Source: Vibrio sp. 10N.261.45.E2
Lineage (GTDB): Bacteria; Pseudomonadota; Gammaproteobacteria; Enterobacterales; Vibrionaceae
NCBI RefSeq assembly: GCF_002875705.1
Contig: NZ_MCZZ01000093.1
Location: forward strand, 62,001 to 126,000
Reading direction: 5' to 3'
Length of the DNA stretch: 64,000 nucleotides
How positions within the stretch are numbered: the stretch's first letter is position 1; the number at the start of each line of letters is the position of its first letter. Position numbers and translations under genes: made by a program. This document shows positions 48,277 through 55,957 of the stretch, one piece after another. A model generated the notes under the pieces. It was not told the origin of the DNA and did not search any database. It saw only the letters and a list, made by a program, of their open reading frames with translations.

Positions 48277-48761
48277 TTAAAAAGGCACTGATTGCTCTGT
48301 TTGCTACTTTCGCAATTTCAGCGACTGTTTCTGCTGCGCCCATCGAATTCCACGAATTTGATACCGTGGATCAAGAACAGCAGTTCAAAGAGTTGAGCAA
48401 CACGCTCCGTTGCCCTAAATGTCAGAACAACACGATTGGTGATTCGAACGCAGAGCTCGCGGTGGACTTACGCCAGAAAGTGTACGAAATGACAAAAGAC
48501 GGCAAGTCAAAGCAAGATATCATTGATTACATGATTGCTCGCTACGGTAACTTCGTTACTTACAACCCACCGCTGACACTGGCAACTTCAATTCTTTGGG
48601 TTGGTCCATTTGCGGTCGTTGTGTTTGGTTTCGGTTTGATTATTTTACGAAGCAGAAAGTCAAAGTCGAAAGCCGTAGAGTCAGATAAAGACTGGGATGC
48701 AGACAAAGAAGCTCGCTTAAAAGCGTTACTCGACGATGAGAACGACGGAGATAAGAAGTAA
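48273..48761 (+). CDS. ccmH: Cytochrome c maturation thiol reductase CcmH
   Basis: CcmH (162 aa) is a membrane-bound thiol protein of the heme lyase. It has a signal peptide (about 1-23, ATVSAAP), the LRCPKCQNNTIGDSNA motif with Cys47 and Cys50, and a membrane helix near 105-125 (SILWVGPFAVVVFGFGLIIL). Unlike E. coli, where CcmH is fused to the CcmI-like region, this genome keeps the two as separate genes. Confidence 0.95.
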   Translation: MIKKALIALFATFAISATVSAAPIEFHEFDTVDQEQQFKELSNTLRCPKCQNNTIGDSNAELAVDLRQKVYEMTKDGKSKQDIIDYMIARYGNFVTYNPPLTLATSILWVGPFAVVVFGFGLIILRSRKSKSKAVESDKDWDADKEARLKALLDDENDGDKK

Positions 48762-49981
48762 TGACTCTATTTTGGATTTCTACCATTATCCTTTCGCTAG
48801 CGGCAATTTTATTAATTGTTCTGCCCTTCATTAATAAGAAGGCGAACAATGACGAAATGCTTCGCGATGAGTTGAACAAAGCATTCTATAAAGACCGTCT
48901 TATTGAGTTAGAAGTAGAAGCAGAAGAAGGGCTTGTTGATAATCAACAAGAACTGATCGCTGATTTGAAACAGTCTCTACTGGATGATGTGCCTGCTCAG
49001 CAAGAGATGAAGAAGACTCAGATTTCAACGCTTGGTGTGGTTGTACCGTCGATCATCCTTGTCGTAGTTGTGACCTATGGTATGTACTTTAAGTTTGGTG
49101 CATTGGACAAAGTTCAACACTGGCAAGAAGTGAGTTCAAACCTTCCTGAATTGTCTAAAAAACTTATGTCATCGGAAGGCGGTGCATTAACGGATGACGA
49201 ACTGGAAGATTTGACTCTAGCACTTCGTACCCGTCTACATTACCAACCAAAAGATTCAACTGGTTGGTTGCTATTAGGTCGTATTGCACTGGCTAACCGC
49301 GACGCTGAAACAGCAAAAGATTCTATGGAACGAGCTTACAAGCTTGAACCTAAGAATGAAGATGTTCAGTTAGGTTTTGCACAAGCACTGATGCTTTCTC
49401 CTGATGAAGCTGATCAAAACCAAGCTCGCTTGATTTTGAGCCGATTGATTCAAAACGACTACGTCGACCTTCGCGTGTTCTCACTGCTAGCGTTTGATGC
49501 GTTTGAGCGTCAAGACTATCCAGGTGCTGTGAAGTATTGGAGCATCATGCAGCAAATGATTGGTCCACAAGACAGTCGCTACGAAATGCTTTCGCGCAGT
49601 ATTGAAAGTGCTCAACAGAAAATGGGCGACGCTATGGGTGTCGATCAAGGTAAGACTGTTGCTGTAACACTAGACCTTTCTGCTGATGTGAACGCAGATC
49701 CTAACTCTGTGTTAATCGTGTCAGTACACAGAGCTGATGGTTCTCCAATGCCTATCGCTGCGGCTCGTTATCCACTAGGGACTTTCCCTCGTACTGTTGT
49801 GCTTGATGATGGCAACAGCATGATGGAAGGGCAAAAGTTGTCTAGCCTTGAATCTCTGATGGTTAGAGCTAGGCTTGATACAGATGGCAACGTTTCAACT
49901 CGCGACGGTGATTGGTTCGGTGAAAGTGAAGTGGTAGAACTGGGTGCGCCAGTGACCATTGATATCAATAAGCAATATTAA
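48761..49981 (+). CDS. ccmI: Apocytochrome c chaperone CcmI
   Basis: CcmI (406 aa) presents apocytochrome c to the heme lyase. Two membrane helices (about 3-23 and 91-110) flank a cytoplasmic coiled region. TPR repeats follow (PKDSTGWLLLGRIALANRDA; AYKLEPKNEDVQLGFAQALM), and a periplasmic C-terminal domain ends the protein. It starts in TAATG overlap with ccmH and is the last ccm gene; a strong terminator follows at 50051. Confidence 0.94.
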   Translation: MTLFWISTIILSLAAILLIVLPFINKKANNDEMLRDELNKAFYKDRLIELEVEAEEGLVDNQQELIADLKQSLLDDVPAQQEMKKTQISTLGVVVPSIILVVVVTYGMYFKFGALDKVQHWQEVSSNLPELSKKLMSSEGGALTDDELEDLTLALRTRLHYQPKDSTGWLLLGRIALANRDAETAKDSMERAYKLEPKNEDVQLGFAQALMLSPDEADQNQARLILSRLIQNDYVDLRVFSLLAFDAFERQDYPGAVKYWSIMQQMIGPQDSRYEMLSRSIESAQQKMGDAMGVDQGKTVAVTLDLSADVNADPNSVLIVSVHRADGSPMPIAAARYPLGTFPRTVVLDDGNSMMEGQKLSSLESLMVRARLDTDGNVSTRDGDWFGESEVVELGAPVTIDINKQY

Positions 49982-50050
49982 TCATCACTTTGCATAGGTG
50001 TTAGCTATTCCGATTTGTAGGTAAACGGTATAGACTTAGCCAAACAATTG

Positions 50051-50076
50051 AGGCCAGCGATTGCTGGCCTTTTTTA
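50051..50076 (+). terminator. Rho-independent terminator of the ccm operon
   Basis: AGGCCAGC (50051-50058), GATT loop, GCTGGCCT (50063-50070), then T6. mlaA starts 30 bases later. Confidence 0.95.
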
Positions 50077-50105
50077 TTATTTGAATTCCTTATGGAAAAG
50101 GTGAT

Positions 50106-50891
50106 ATGTCTGCCAGTGTTTTAAGACTCTCGAGTTTACTTTTTATCGCAAGCTTAACGGTTGGGTGTTCAAGTGCGCCGGACGAAAGTGTTAGCGATGA
50201 TAACCTCGAAACCTCTGAATACGTCGAAGAGTCCCACCCGAATGATCCTTTTGAAGGCTTCAACCGCGCGATGTGGGATATCAATTACGAATATCTAGAC
50301 CCTTATCTGGTTCGCCCTGTTTCCCTCGCTTATGTTGACTACACCCCTGTGCCAGTGCGTTCTGGTATATCCAATTTTCTAGCCAACTTAGACGAGCCAT
50401 CAAGCATGGTGAACAACCTTATTATGGGCAACGGTGAAAAAGCACTCGACCATTTCAATCGTTTTTGGATTAACTCAACGATCGGTCTGTTAGGCTTAAT
50501 CGATATTGCTAGTGAGGCAGGGATCACCAAGTACGATGATAAGTCGTTCTCTGATGCGATAGGCCATTATGGGGTAGGGAATGGTCCGTACTTTATGGTA
50601 CCGGGTTATGGTCCATTAACAACGCGTGAAGTAACTGAAACTGTCGATGGTTTGTATGTCCCTCTGTCGTTCTTGAACTTCTGGGCAAGCTTAGGCAAGT
50701 GGGCATTTGAAGGCATGGAAACCCGCGCTCAGCTAGTATCACAAGAAGCGCTATTGGATGACTCTCCGGATCCGTATGCGTTAACACGTGATGTTTACAT
50801 TCAACGTCGTGACTTCAAAGCTGAGATTGAACCCGAAGAGGTAGACCTTGAAGAAGAAGATTTCATTGATGGTTATCTAGAAGATTACTAG
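50106..50891 (+). CDS. mlaA: Outer-membrane lipid asymmetry lipoprotein MlaA (VacJ)
   Basis: MlaA (261 aa) removes phospholipids from the outer leaflet of the outer membrane and passes them to MlaC. A lipoprotein signal (1-20) ends in the lipobox LTVGC with Cys21. The MlaA domain follows (DPFEGFNRAMWDINYEYLDP; FLANLDEPSSMVNNLI) and the tail is acidic. It lies alone between terminators; the rest of the mla genes are not in the window. Confidence 0.95.
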   Translation: MSASVLRLSSLLFIASLTVGCSSAPDESVSDDNLETSEYVEESHPNDPFEGFNRAMWDINYEYLDPYLVRPVSLAYVDYTPVPVRSGISNFLANLDEPSSMVNNLIMGNGEKALDHFNRFWINSTIGLLGLIDIASEAGITKYDDKSFSDAIGHYGVGNGPYFMVPGYGPLTTREVTETVDGLYVPLSFLNFWASLGKWAFEGMETRAQLVSQEALLDDSPDPYALTRDVYIQRRDFKAEIEPEEVDLEEEDFIDGYLEDY

Positions 50892-50917
50892 AAATACGAT
50901 TTAGATAATCGATAAAA

Positions 50918-50952
50918 GAAAGGCTCGATGTTGTATCAACATCGAGCCTTTT
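50918..50952. terminator. Bidirectional terminator between mlaA and fadL
   Basis: A 15-bp stem (50918-50932 with 50936-50950) has A/T-runs on both sides. It can end mlaA on the plus strand and the fadL-type gene on the minus strand. Confidence 0.95.
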
Positions 50953-50980
50953 TAATGCTTTCTACTTTTAGAACAGTAGA

Positions 50981-52276
50981 TTAGAAGCGGTAGTTAGCTT
51001 GTACACCGACTAGCCAAACATTACCCGTTGTTGTACCAACAAATTGACCGCCAACTGCTTCTGCAGCGTCGTCAGATGCATAACCACGAGACTCAGTGAT
51101 TGGCGCATCTTTAGCAATGATGTAAGTAAAGCCAGCGTCTAATGAAAGTTGCTCAGACCATTGGTAACCAGCACCAATACTTAACCAAGTGCGGTCTGTT
51201 TCTGGAATCGTGATGGTACGGTTTTTGTCACTTACAGCAGAAGTATCGTAAGCTACACCTGTACGCAGTGCTAGTTTAGGGTCAACTTGGTAAGTCGCGC
51301 CTAGAGCTAGTCGGTAGTTGTCTTCCCAGTTCTCAACCTTAACTGTATGGCTACCGTAGTTGTTTAGCTCTGCCTGTAGTTTCTCGAAAGAGCTCCAATC
51401 AGTCCAGTTGAAGCTAGCATGAACGGCTAATTCTTTTGTTAGCTGGTGGAAGCTCGCAAGCTCCGCTGTAGCTGGGAGAGCTAGCATCATGTGACCATTG
51501 TCACGTTGACCCGATGCTAAGCCAAAGCCAATGCCTTCAGCATGGCCTTCTAATTTAAGTTCAACCTCAGACTTGTAGGCAAAACCGATACGGTTATTCT
51601 CGTTGATCTGCCAAGCGGTACCAACTTGCCAACCCCAAGCTGTATCGTCACCTTCCATGTATTTCAGTGTTGTGCCTTCTGGGGCTCCGATTGCATTTTT
51701 TGCTGGTGTTGTTGCGCCAAAGCTACCTTCTCCCATCACATATCGAATACCACCACCAACACTTACTTGTTCAACAATTTGATAAGCAAAGTTTAGGTTA
51801 GCTTCTTTAGTGATTACGCTTGCTTCGTTACCGAAGTGAGAAGCGTTGAAATCATCACCTAAGTTGGTTTCCATGCCGTAGTTCGTGCCAAATGCAAAAC
51901 CGATAGCAAACTTCTCGTTGTAACGGTGAGAAATGTAAAGGTTCGGGATAATTGCGTCATCTGCGAAATCGTTTGAAGATGCTTGGCTTGTACCGATTGC
52001 AGGGTGAGCGTGGTTTACTTCTCCTTTAACATCAATGTTTGGGTTTACGTAGATGCCACCAACAGAAACTTGAGTACCTTCTAGGTAAGTCAGCATTGCA
52101 GGGTTACGCCATTGTGCGTCTGCACCGTCAGCCATTGCTGCTTCACCAGCATACGCACGGCCTAGGCCTGTTGCTGAGTATTCTGCTAGTTGAAAACCTG
52201 CAGCTTGAGTCACAGTAGAAGTTGAAAGTAGTCCAACTGCCACTGCAGCAGATAGAAGTGTCTTATTCATTTTCAT
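50981..52276 (-). CDS. FadL-family outer-membrane transporter (first copy)
   Basis: A 431-aa FadL/OmpP1-family porin for hydrophobic compounds, probably long-chain fatty acids. The signal peptide (1-25, ending TQAA) is followed directly by the FadL N-terminal plug sequence GFQLAEYSATGLGRAYAGEA, and the body is a 14-strand beta-barrel type ending in aromatic Phe (NYRF). The start can be either of two in-frame ATGs three codons apart; the outer one is used. No clear ribosome binding site is visible. Two FadL paralogues occur side by side here; they are clearly different from each other, so not a recent duplication. Confidence 0.93.
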   Translation of the reverse strand: MKMNKTLLSAAVAVGLLSTSTVTQAAGFQLAEYSATGLGRAYAGEAAMADGADAQWRNPAMLTYLEGTQVSVGGIYVNPNIDVKGEVNHAHPAIGTSQASSNDFADDAIIPNLYISHRYNEKFAIGFAFGTNYGMETNLGDDFNASHFGNEASVITKEANLNFAYQIVEQVSVGGGIRYVMGEGSFGATTPAKNAIGAPEGTTLKYMEGDDTAWGWQVGTAWQINENNRIGFAYKSEVELKLEGHAEGIGFGLASGQRDNGHMMLALPATAELASFHQLTKELAVHASFNWTDWSSFEKLQAELNNYGSHTVKVENWEDNYRLALGATYQVDPKLALRTGVAYDTSAVSDKNRTITIPETDRTWLSIGAGYQWSEQLSLDAGFTYIIAKDAPITESRGYASDDAAEAVGGQFVGTTTGNVWLVGVQANYRF

Positions 52277-52522
52277 TATTATGTTCGCTGAATCATAAGT
52301 ATTTAGTGGCGTGATTCTACTTTTAGAGTCATTACTTTAAAAACGAAATTCGAATAAAACAGTGTTTTAGGGATTTAATGAGTAATTGTGACTAATTATT
52401 AGGTAAATAGTCTGAATGTTTCGGCTGTGTTGCGGAATTTGAGCGTACACTTGTAGTCATATATTGACCTTGCAGGCTACAGCTGTAAGCTTAAATTTAT
52501 ATTGGTCAGTGGTTTAGGCAAC

Positions 52523-52549
52523 AAAAAAGGGTCGCATAAAGCGACCCTT
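52523..52549 (-). terminator. Rho-independent terminator of the second fadL gene
   Basis: On the minus strand, AAGGGTCGC and GCGACCCTT (52527-52535 and 52541-52549) form the stem, with a run of six T (plus-strand A 52523-52528) after it. The 296-base gap 52277-52572 otherwise holds only the upstream region of the other fadL gene, including AAAACAGTGTTTT at 52356-52368. Confidence 0.93.
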
Positions 52550-52572
52550 AAAGATAATAATCTTAGCTTATA

Positions 52573-53838
52573 TTAGAAGCTGTAGCTGTATTGAATACCC
52601 GCCAGAATAGCATCTGCGTGAGTCGTTGCTGTTAGTGCACCATCACCTTCAGTCACATCTACATCTTCACCTAGTAGGTAAGTAAAGCCGAAGTCAACAG
52701 TATGCTGCTGTTGGAATGCGTATGTGAAACCTGCAGAGAACCATTGACGATCAGAATCAGGAACAGAAATTGAAGTTACTTTATCTTGAGCTGCTGTATC
52801 GTACATATAACCAGCACGTAGAGTCCAAGCATCGTTCAGGAAGTAAGTACCACCGATTGCGTAGTGCCAACCGTCTTGCCATTGGTAGTTACCAATTTCT
52901 TGCTTACCAGCAACAGAATCTGCCTCTAGAGTGTCAAATGTGCTCCAGCCAATCCATTGAACAGAGTAGTGAACTGCAAACTTAGTATCTTTAATCTCGT
53001 GGTAACCAGAGAACTCAGCCATACTAGGCAAAGATAGGTATAACGTATCTAGTGGAAGTGCACCACCTAAAGTCATATCGCCATCAGCTTCAATTTCAGG
53101 ACTGTAATGGTAAGAAAGACCAAAGCGGTTTGCTGAATCAAGTTCATATACCGCACCGATATTCCATCCTAGACCAATGCCATCCGCGTCAATTGACGCT
53201 AGGTTAGATGTGCTAGTTTCGCCTGTTGAAGGGTTAGTCGTTGTTAAATTACGTTCAAGTTTACCACTGCCTTGAATGATATCTAAACCAGCACCAACAG
53301 AGAATTGCTCGTTAACACGGTAGGAAGCTGATAGCGCGTAATTAATGCTCTTAATTTCGGTTGTTCCGCCAAATGCAGACACTCCAGTGTGTGCACCGCC
53401 CAAGGCGCTGCTTGAACCAAAGCTGCTATCAAAATTGTTAGTTGTACCAAAGTTTGAGTAGATGCCTGCACCAAATGCCCACTGGTCATTTAGACGGTGG
53501 ATATAGTAGATATTAGGAACCGGAGTGCCACTACTGTTGTTTGCGCTATCTACAGGCACTGTGCCGCCTGCTTTTACATTTGTAACATCGATGTCAGTTT
53601 CGATGTAGTTGATACCAGCAGAAAACTGAGATGAATCGAACAGAGACATTGCTGCAGAGTTACGAGCCATAACTGAAGCGTTATCTGCGATTACCGCATC
53701 ACCAGCGAAAGCACGACCAAGGCCGGTAGCTGATTGTGAGTTAAGTTGGAAACCTGCTGCCATCGCTTGCGAAGACGCCAGTGTAATTGTTACTGCTAAA
53801 AGAGACTTTTTAAACAGACGCGTGTTGTTGGTAGTCAT
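52573..53838 (-). CDS. FadL-family outer-membrane transporter (second copy)
   Basis: A 421-aa FadL/OmpP1-family protein, with a signal peptide (about 1-27, SQAMAA) and the plug region GFQLNSQSATGLGRAFAGDA, then a beta-barrel ending YSYSF. AGGAAT lies before ATG 53838 on the minus strand. The upstream region carries a perfect 16-bp palindrome and a FadR-like site next to a TATACT -10 element, which points to fatty-acid control. Whether this or the neighbour is the true fatty-acid importer cannot be decided from sequence. Confidence 0.93.
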   Translation of the reverse strand: MTTNNTRLFKKSLLAVTITLASSQAMAAGFQLNSQSATGLGRAFAGDAVIADNASVMARNSAAMSLFDSSQFSAGINYIETDIDVTNVKAGGTVPVDSANNSSGTPVPNIYYIHRLNDQWAFGAGIYSNFGTTNNFDSSFGSSSALGGAHTGVSAFGGTTEIKSINYALSASYRVNEQFSVGAGLDIIQGSGKLERNLTTTNPSTGETSTSNLASIDADGIGLGWNIGAVYELDSANRFGLSYHYSPEIEADGDMTLGGALPLDTLYLSLPSMAEFSGYHEIKDTKFAVHYSVQWIGWSTFDTLEADSVAGKQEIGNYQWQDGWHYAIGGTYFLNDAWTLRAGYMYDTAAQDKVTSISVPDSDRQWFSAGFTYAFQQQHTVDFGFTYLLGEDVDVTEGDGALTATTHADAILAGIQYSYSF

Positions 53839-53880
53839 TCATTTATTCCTTTATGTATCCGCCTCTACAGGGCGATTAAT

Positions 53881-53896
53881 TTGAGCAATTGCTCAA
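53881..53896. promoter_or_regulatory. 16-bp perfect palindrome before second fadL gene
   Basis: TTGAGCAATTGCTCAA is perfectly self-complementary and lies 43-58 bases upstream of the fadL start on the minus strand, within the expected transcript leader. It could be an operator for a dimeric repressor. The regulator is not known. Confidence 0.6.
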
Positions 53897-53917
53897 TGGT
53901 GGCTGATCCTATTCCCA

Positions 53918-53945
53918 AGTATACGATATACAAATCCGACCATTG
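53918..53945 (-). promoter_or_regulatory. Putative promoter and FadR-like site of second fadL gene
   Basis: On the minus strand a TATACT -10 element lies at 53918-53923. Immediately upstream, 53929-53945 contains TGGTCGGATTTGT, which shares GGTC-N-GA with the FadR consensus (9 of 13 defined positions). The overlap with the -35 region would suit repression. It is weaker than the fadI site. Confidence 0.45.
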
Positions 53946-54069
53946 GGAAATTTGAGTGGAAAATTATGGAAATGACGTCTATCTGGCACGAAAATGGTGC
54001 TAAATGCTGTTTTTTAGAGTTTTAACTCTAGAGGTATTTATCTTGTGAATGGTTTGGTGGTTTATCTAT

Positions 54070-54108
54070 AAATAAAGCCCAGCAATATCAGTGATATACT
54101 TGCTGGGC
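54070..54108 (-). terminator. Terminator of the ECF sigma-partner unit
   Basis: GCCCAGCAA (54077-54085) pairs with TTGCTGGGC (54100-54108); an inner TATC/GATA pair extends the stem. On the minus strand it is followed by TTTATTTAT. It lies just after the stop of the anti-sigma-like gene. Confidence 0.8.
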
Positions 54109-54135
54109 CTTTTATTGCGGGGCTTTGAGAGCAAA

Positions 54136-54864
54136 TTAGCTCATTGGTTTGATCATTTTTGTCAGCTTTTCGGCGATTTTGGAAACATCCTCACCATCTT
54201 CACCCACAAGGATCAGGCTACTGTTATCGATTGGTGTAACTGAACCAGACATGCCTTTTTCGTCAAAATCGACGGCTTTGTCTGTTGGGATTCCAGTTAA
54301 AAACAGAGTGACTTTACCTTTCTCACCTTGGAAGACCATGTGCATTGCATTGGACTTACCAAAACCACAATGGTTCAAGTAATACACGTGATAAGGAAAT
54401 GCCTCATCGAATTGGTATGCAAATGGGTTCATTTTGGCGTTGATCTGCTGTGATGTAACCTGTTCATCGATGGAACTAACGAAGCTCTTTTCATCAACTA
54501 CATGTTTCATCGCGGTATCGACCAAACTTGCTTGGGCCGGAGATACGAGTGCATTTCCCCAGTTGACTTGGCCAACCAATAAACCGGCCATAAATGCTAC
54601 AGAAGCCGCCATTGCCATCGCTCGCCTTGCAAAAGTAGGTCTTACTACTTTGCTTTCTTCGCTTGAGGTCTGATTGAACAGAATGCGATCCGCAAGATCG
54701 TCGGGCACATCCACATTCATTGCTGAGTGGATCTGCTTATCAAGCGAAAGTACGTCGTCTAAGAATTTACTGTTGGCTTCGCTATTCGCGGTTGCATCAA
54801 TAATATCTTGTTTACGTTGTTTAGGTTCTGACAATACACGACGACGAAATTCTAAATCATCCAT
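54136..54864 (-). CDS. DUF3379-like membrane protein, probable anti-sigma partner
   Basis: A 242-aa protein encoded directly after, and overlapping by 8 bases, an ECF sigma factor. The cytoplasmic N-terminus (about 1-78) is helical and charged. One membrane helix lies at about 83-102 (AMAMAASVAFMAGLLVGQV), and the C-terminal 140 residues would be periplasmic. This topology and gene order are typical of anti-sigma factors; it resembles the DUF3379 family. No zinc-binding ZAS motif (HxxxCxxC) is visible, so it is not of the ChrR/RsrA type. The sensed signal is unknown. Confidence 0.75.
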   Translation of the reverse strand: MDDLEFRRRVLSEPKQRKQDIIDATANSEANSKFLDDVLSLDKQIHSAMNVDVPDDLADRILFNQTSSEESKVVRPTFARRAMAMAASVAFMAGLLVGQVNWGNALVSPAQASLVDTAMKHVVDEKSFVSSIDEQVTSQQINAKMNPFAYQFDEAFPYHVYYLNHCGFGKSNAMHMVFQGEKGKVTLFLTGIPTDKAVDFDEKGMSGSVTPIDNSSLILVGEDGEDVSKIAEKLTKMIKPMS

Positions 54865-55432
54865 TATGTTGCCCCCTCTCTGCTTCTTCTGTATCCAACA
54901 GCTCTTTCAACTGATTTCGAGCTCTGAATAAACGTGTCATCACCGTGTTTTTGTTGAGATCGAGAATATCGGCAATCTCATCACCACTAAAACCACCAAT
55001 CACTTGCAGGAAGAGAGGCTCACGGTAATCGATTTCAAGTTTCATGATCTGGGCTTGTAACCATTGGTGTTGATGGTGAGGGTCGTCACTGACACTAGCA
55101 TCGTTACCGTGATCGTCGATATCAACCAGATCAAACTGTTTGCGTTCAAAACGCCGAGCATTCTCGCGCCTCAAGATAGTAATCAGCCAAGATTTCGCGG
55201 CTTTTTCATCTTGTAGACTATCGAGTGACTTCCATGCGCGAAGGCAAGTTTCTTGAACTAAATCTTCGGCAATGCTTTTGTCTTTGCATAACCAATAGGC
55301 GTAGCGAAAGAGGTCACGATGATAGGCACGCACGAGTGCTTCGTATTTTCTTTGTTTGTCCATATCAGAGTTGACCGGACTCTTTGCTGTTTTCTTTCCA
55401 AACATTTTTATTATTGACACACGAGCCTCCAT
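54857..55432 (-). CDS. ECF-type RNA polymerase sigma factor
   Basis: A 191-aa sigma-70 family factor of the extracytoplasmic function type. Region 2 (YRDLFRYAYWLCKD-like, AEDLVQETCLRAWKSL) is at about 30-85 and region 4 (YREPLFLQVIGGFSGDEIADIL then NKNTVMTRLFRARNQL) at about 135-176. Coordinates use the outermost ATG. GGAGG (55426-55430) overlaps that ATG but lies exactly 5 bases before an in-frame GTG at 55420, which may be the true start. Another ATG is 9 codons in. It is the first gene of a two-gene minus-strand unit with the DUF3379-like gene. Confidence 0.9.
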   Translation of the reverse strand: MEARVSIIKMFGKKTAKSPVNSDMDKQRKYEALVRAYHRDLFRYAYWLCKDKSIAEDLVQETCLRAWKSLDSLQDEKAAKSWLITILRRENARRFERKQFDLVDIDDHGNDASVSDDPHHQHQWLQAQIMKLEIDYREPLFLQVIGGFSGDEIADILDLNKNTVMTRLFRARNQLKELLDTEEAERGQHNG

Positions 55433-55442
55433 AATTGCTCTG

Positions 55443-55463
55443 CGTATAGCTGTCCTCTATACG
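55443..55463. promoter_or_regulatory. Inverted repeat before the ECF sigma gene
   Basis: CGTATAG (55443-55449) and CTATACG (55457-55463) are perfect 7-bp arms with a 7-base spacer, 11 bases upstream of the ECF start. It may be an operator or a leader hairpin. Confidence 0.5.
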
Positions 55464-55570
55464 TTGTGCTTCGTTTTTATATTTTTAGAGCTAACAATCG
55501 GCAGGAAATCGTAAAATCACATTAAAATTGATCTACTTCAAAATCTAAGGCCTCGAACCCGTTATAGTAC

Positions 55571-55738
55571 ACCTTGTCGTCTAGTTAGTCATTCGTGGCT
55601 AGCATGTTGAGCAAGACGACACTTCCTTTTGAAGGCTGACTTTACTTTCTCCTAATCAGGAAACTGATTATTTCAATTGGCGCTAAGTTAATTGCTTTAT
55701 ATACATTCCGACCACACAGCTTTGTGTGGTTTTTTTTT
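55571..55738 (+). ncRNA. Candidate small RNA between ECF sigma gene and fadI
   Basis: A plus-strand segment of about 165 bases with no open frame but a chain of hairpins. They are TGTCGTCT (55575-55582) with AGACGACA (55614-55621), a short CTTC/GAAG hairpin (55622-55634), TAATCAG-GAAA-CTGATTA (55653-55670, GNRA tetraloop), and a terminator (55711-55738). A TATAGT -10-like element is at 55563-55568, with no good -35; CTTCAAA and CCCGTTAT at 15-base spacing resemble a heat-shock promoter. No upstream plus-strand gene accounts for the terminator. It matches no small RNA that I recognise. It could instead be an attenuated fadI leader. Confidence 0.6.
55711..55738 (+). terminator. Orphan Rho-independent terminator
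   Basis: ACCACACA (55711-55718), GCTT loop, TGTGTGGT (55723-55730), then T8. The nearest gene on the left is on the opposite strand, so this terminator must serve an unannotated transcript. Confidence 0.95.
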
Positions 55739-55893
55739 GCCTCAAGAAAACCATTCTCTACATTACGATAACAGTCTTTGCTTACAATAGTTTAGTCTCC
55801 TACGACAACCTTTCCCCCAAAAAGGTTCGCCTGAATGTGCAGTTATATTTTCAAACAGTGAGATACTCGTATCACGTTTATTTAAACGCTCGT

Positions 55894-55921
55894 TTGATTT
55901 AATTAACAACTTCTTTACAAT
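55894..55921 (+). promoter_or_regulatory. Sigma-70 promoter of fadIJ
   Basis: TTGATT (55894-55899), 16 bases, TACAAT (55916-55921). Transcription should begin near 55928, inside the FadR-like site. Confidence 0.7.
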
Positions 55922-55923
55922 GC

Positions 55924-55940
55924 TTCAGGTCAGACCTCTT
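55924..55940 (+). promoter_or_regulatory. FadR-like operator before fadI
   Basis: TTCAGGTCAGACCTCTT matches the enteric FadR consensus ANCTGGTCNGACNTNTT at 11 of 13 defined positions. Lying over the start of transcription, it would repress fadIJ until acyl-CoA removes FadR. fadR itself is not in the window. Confidence 0.75.
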
Positions 55941-55957
55941 AACTTTAAGGAGAAACC

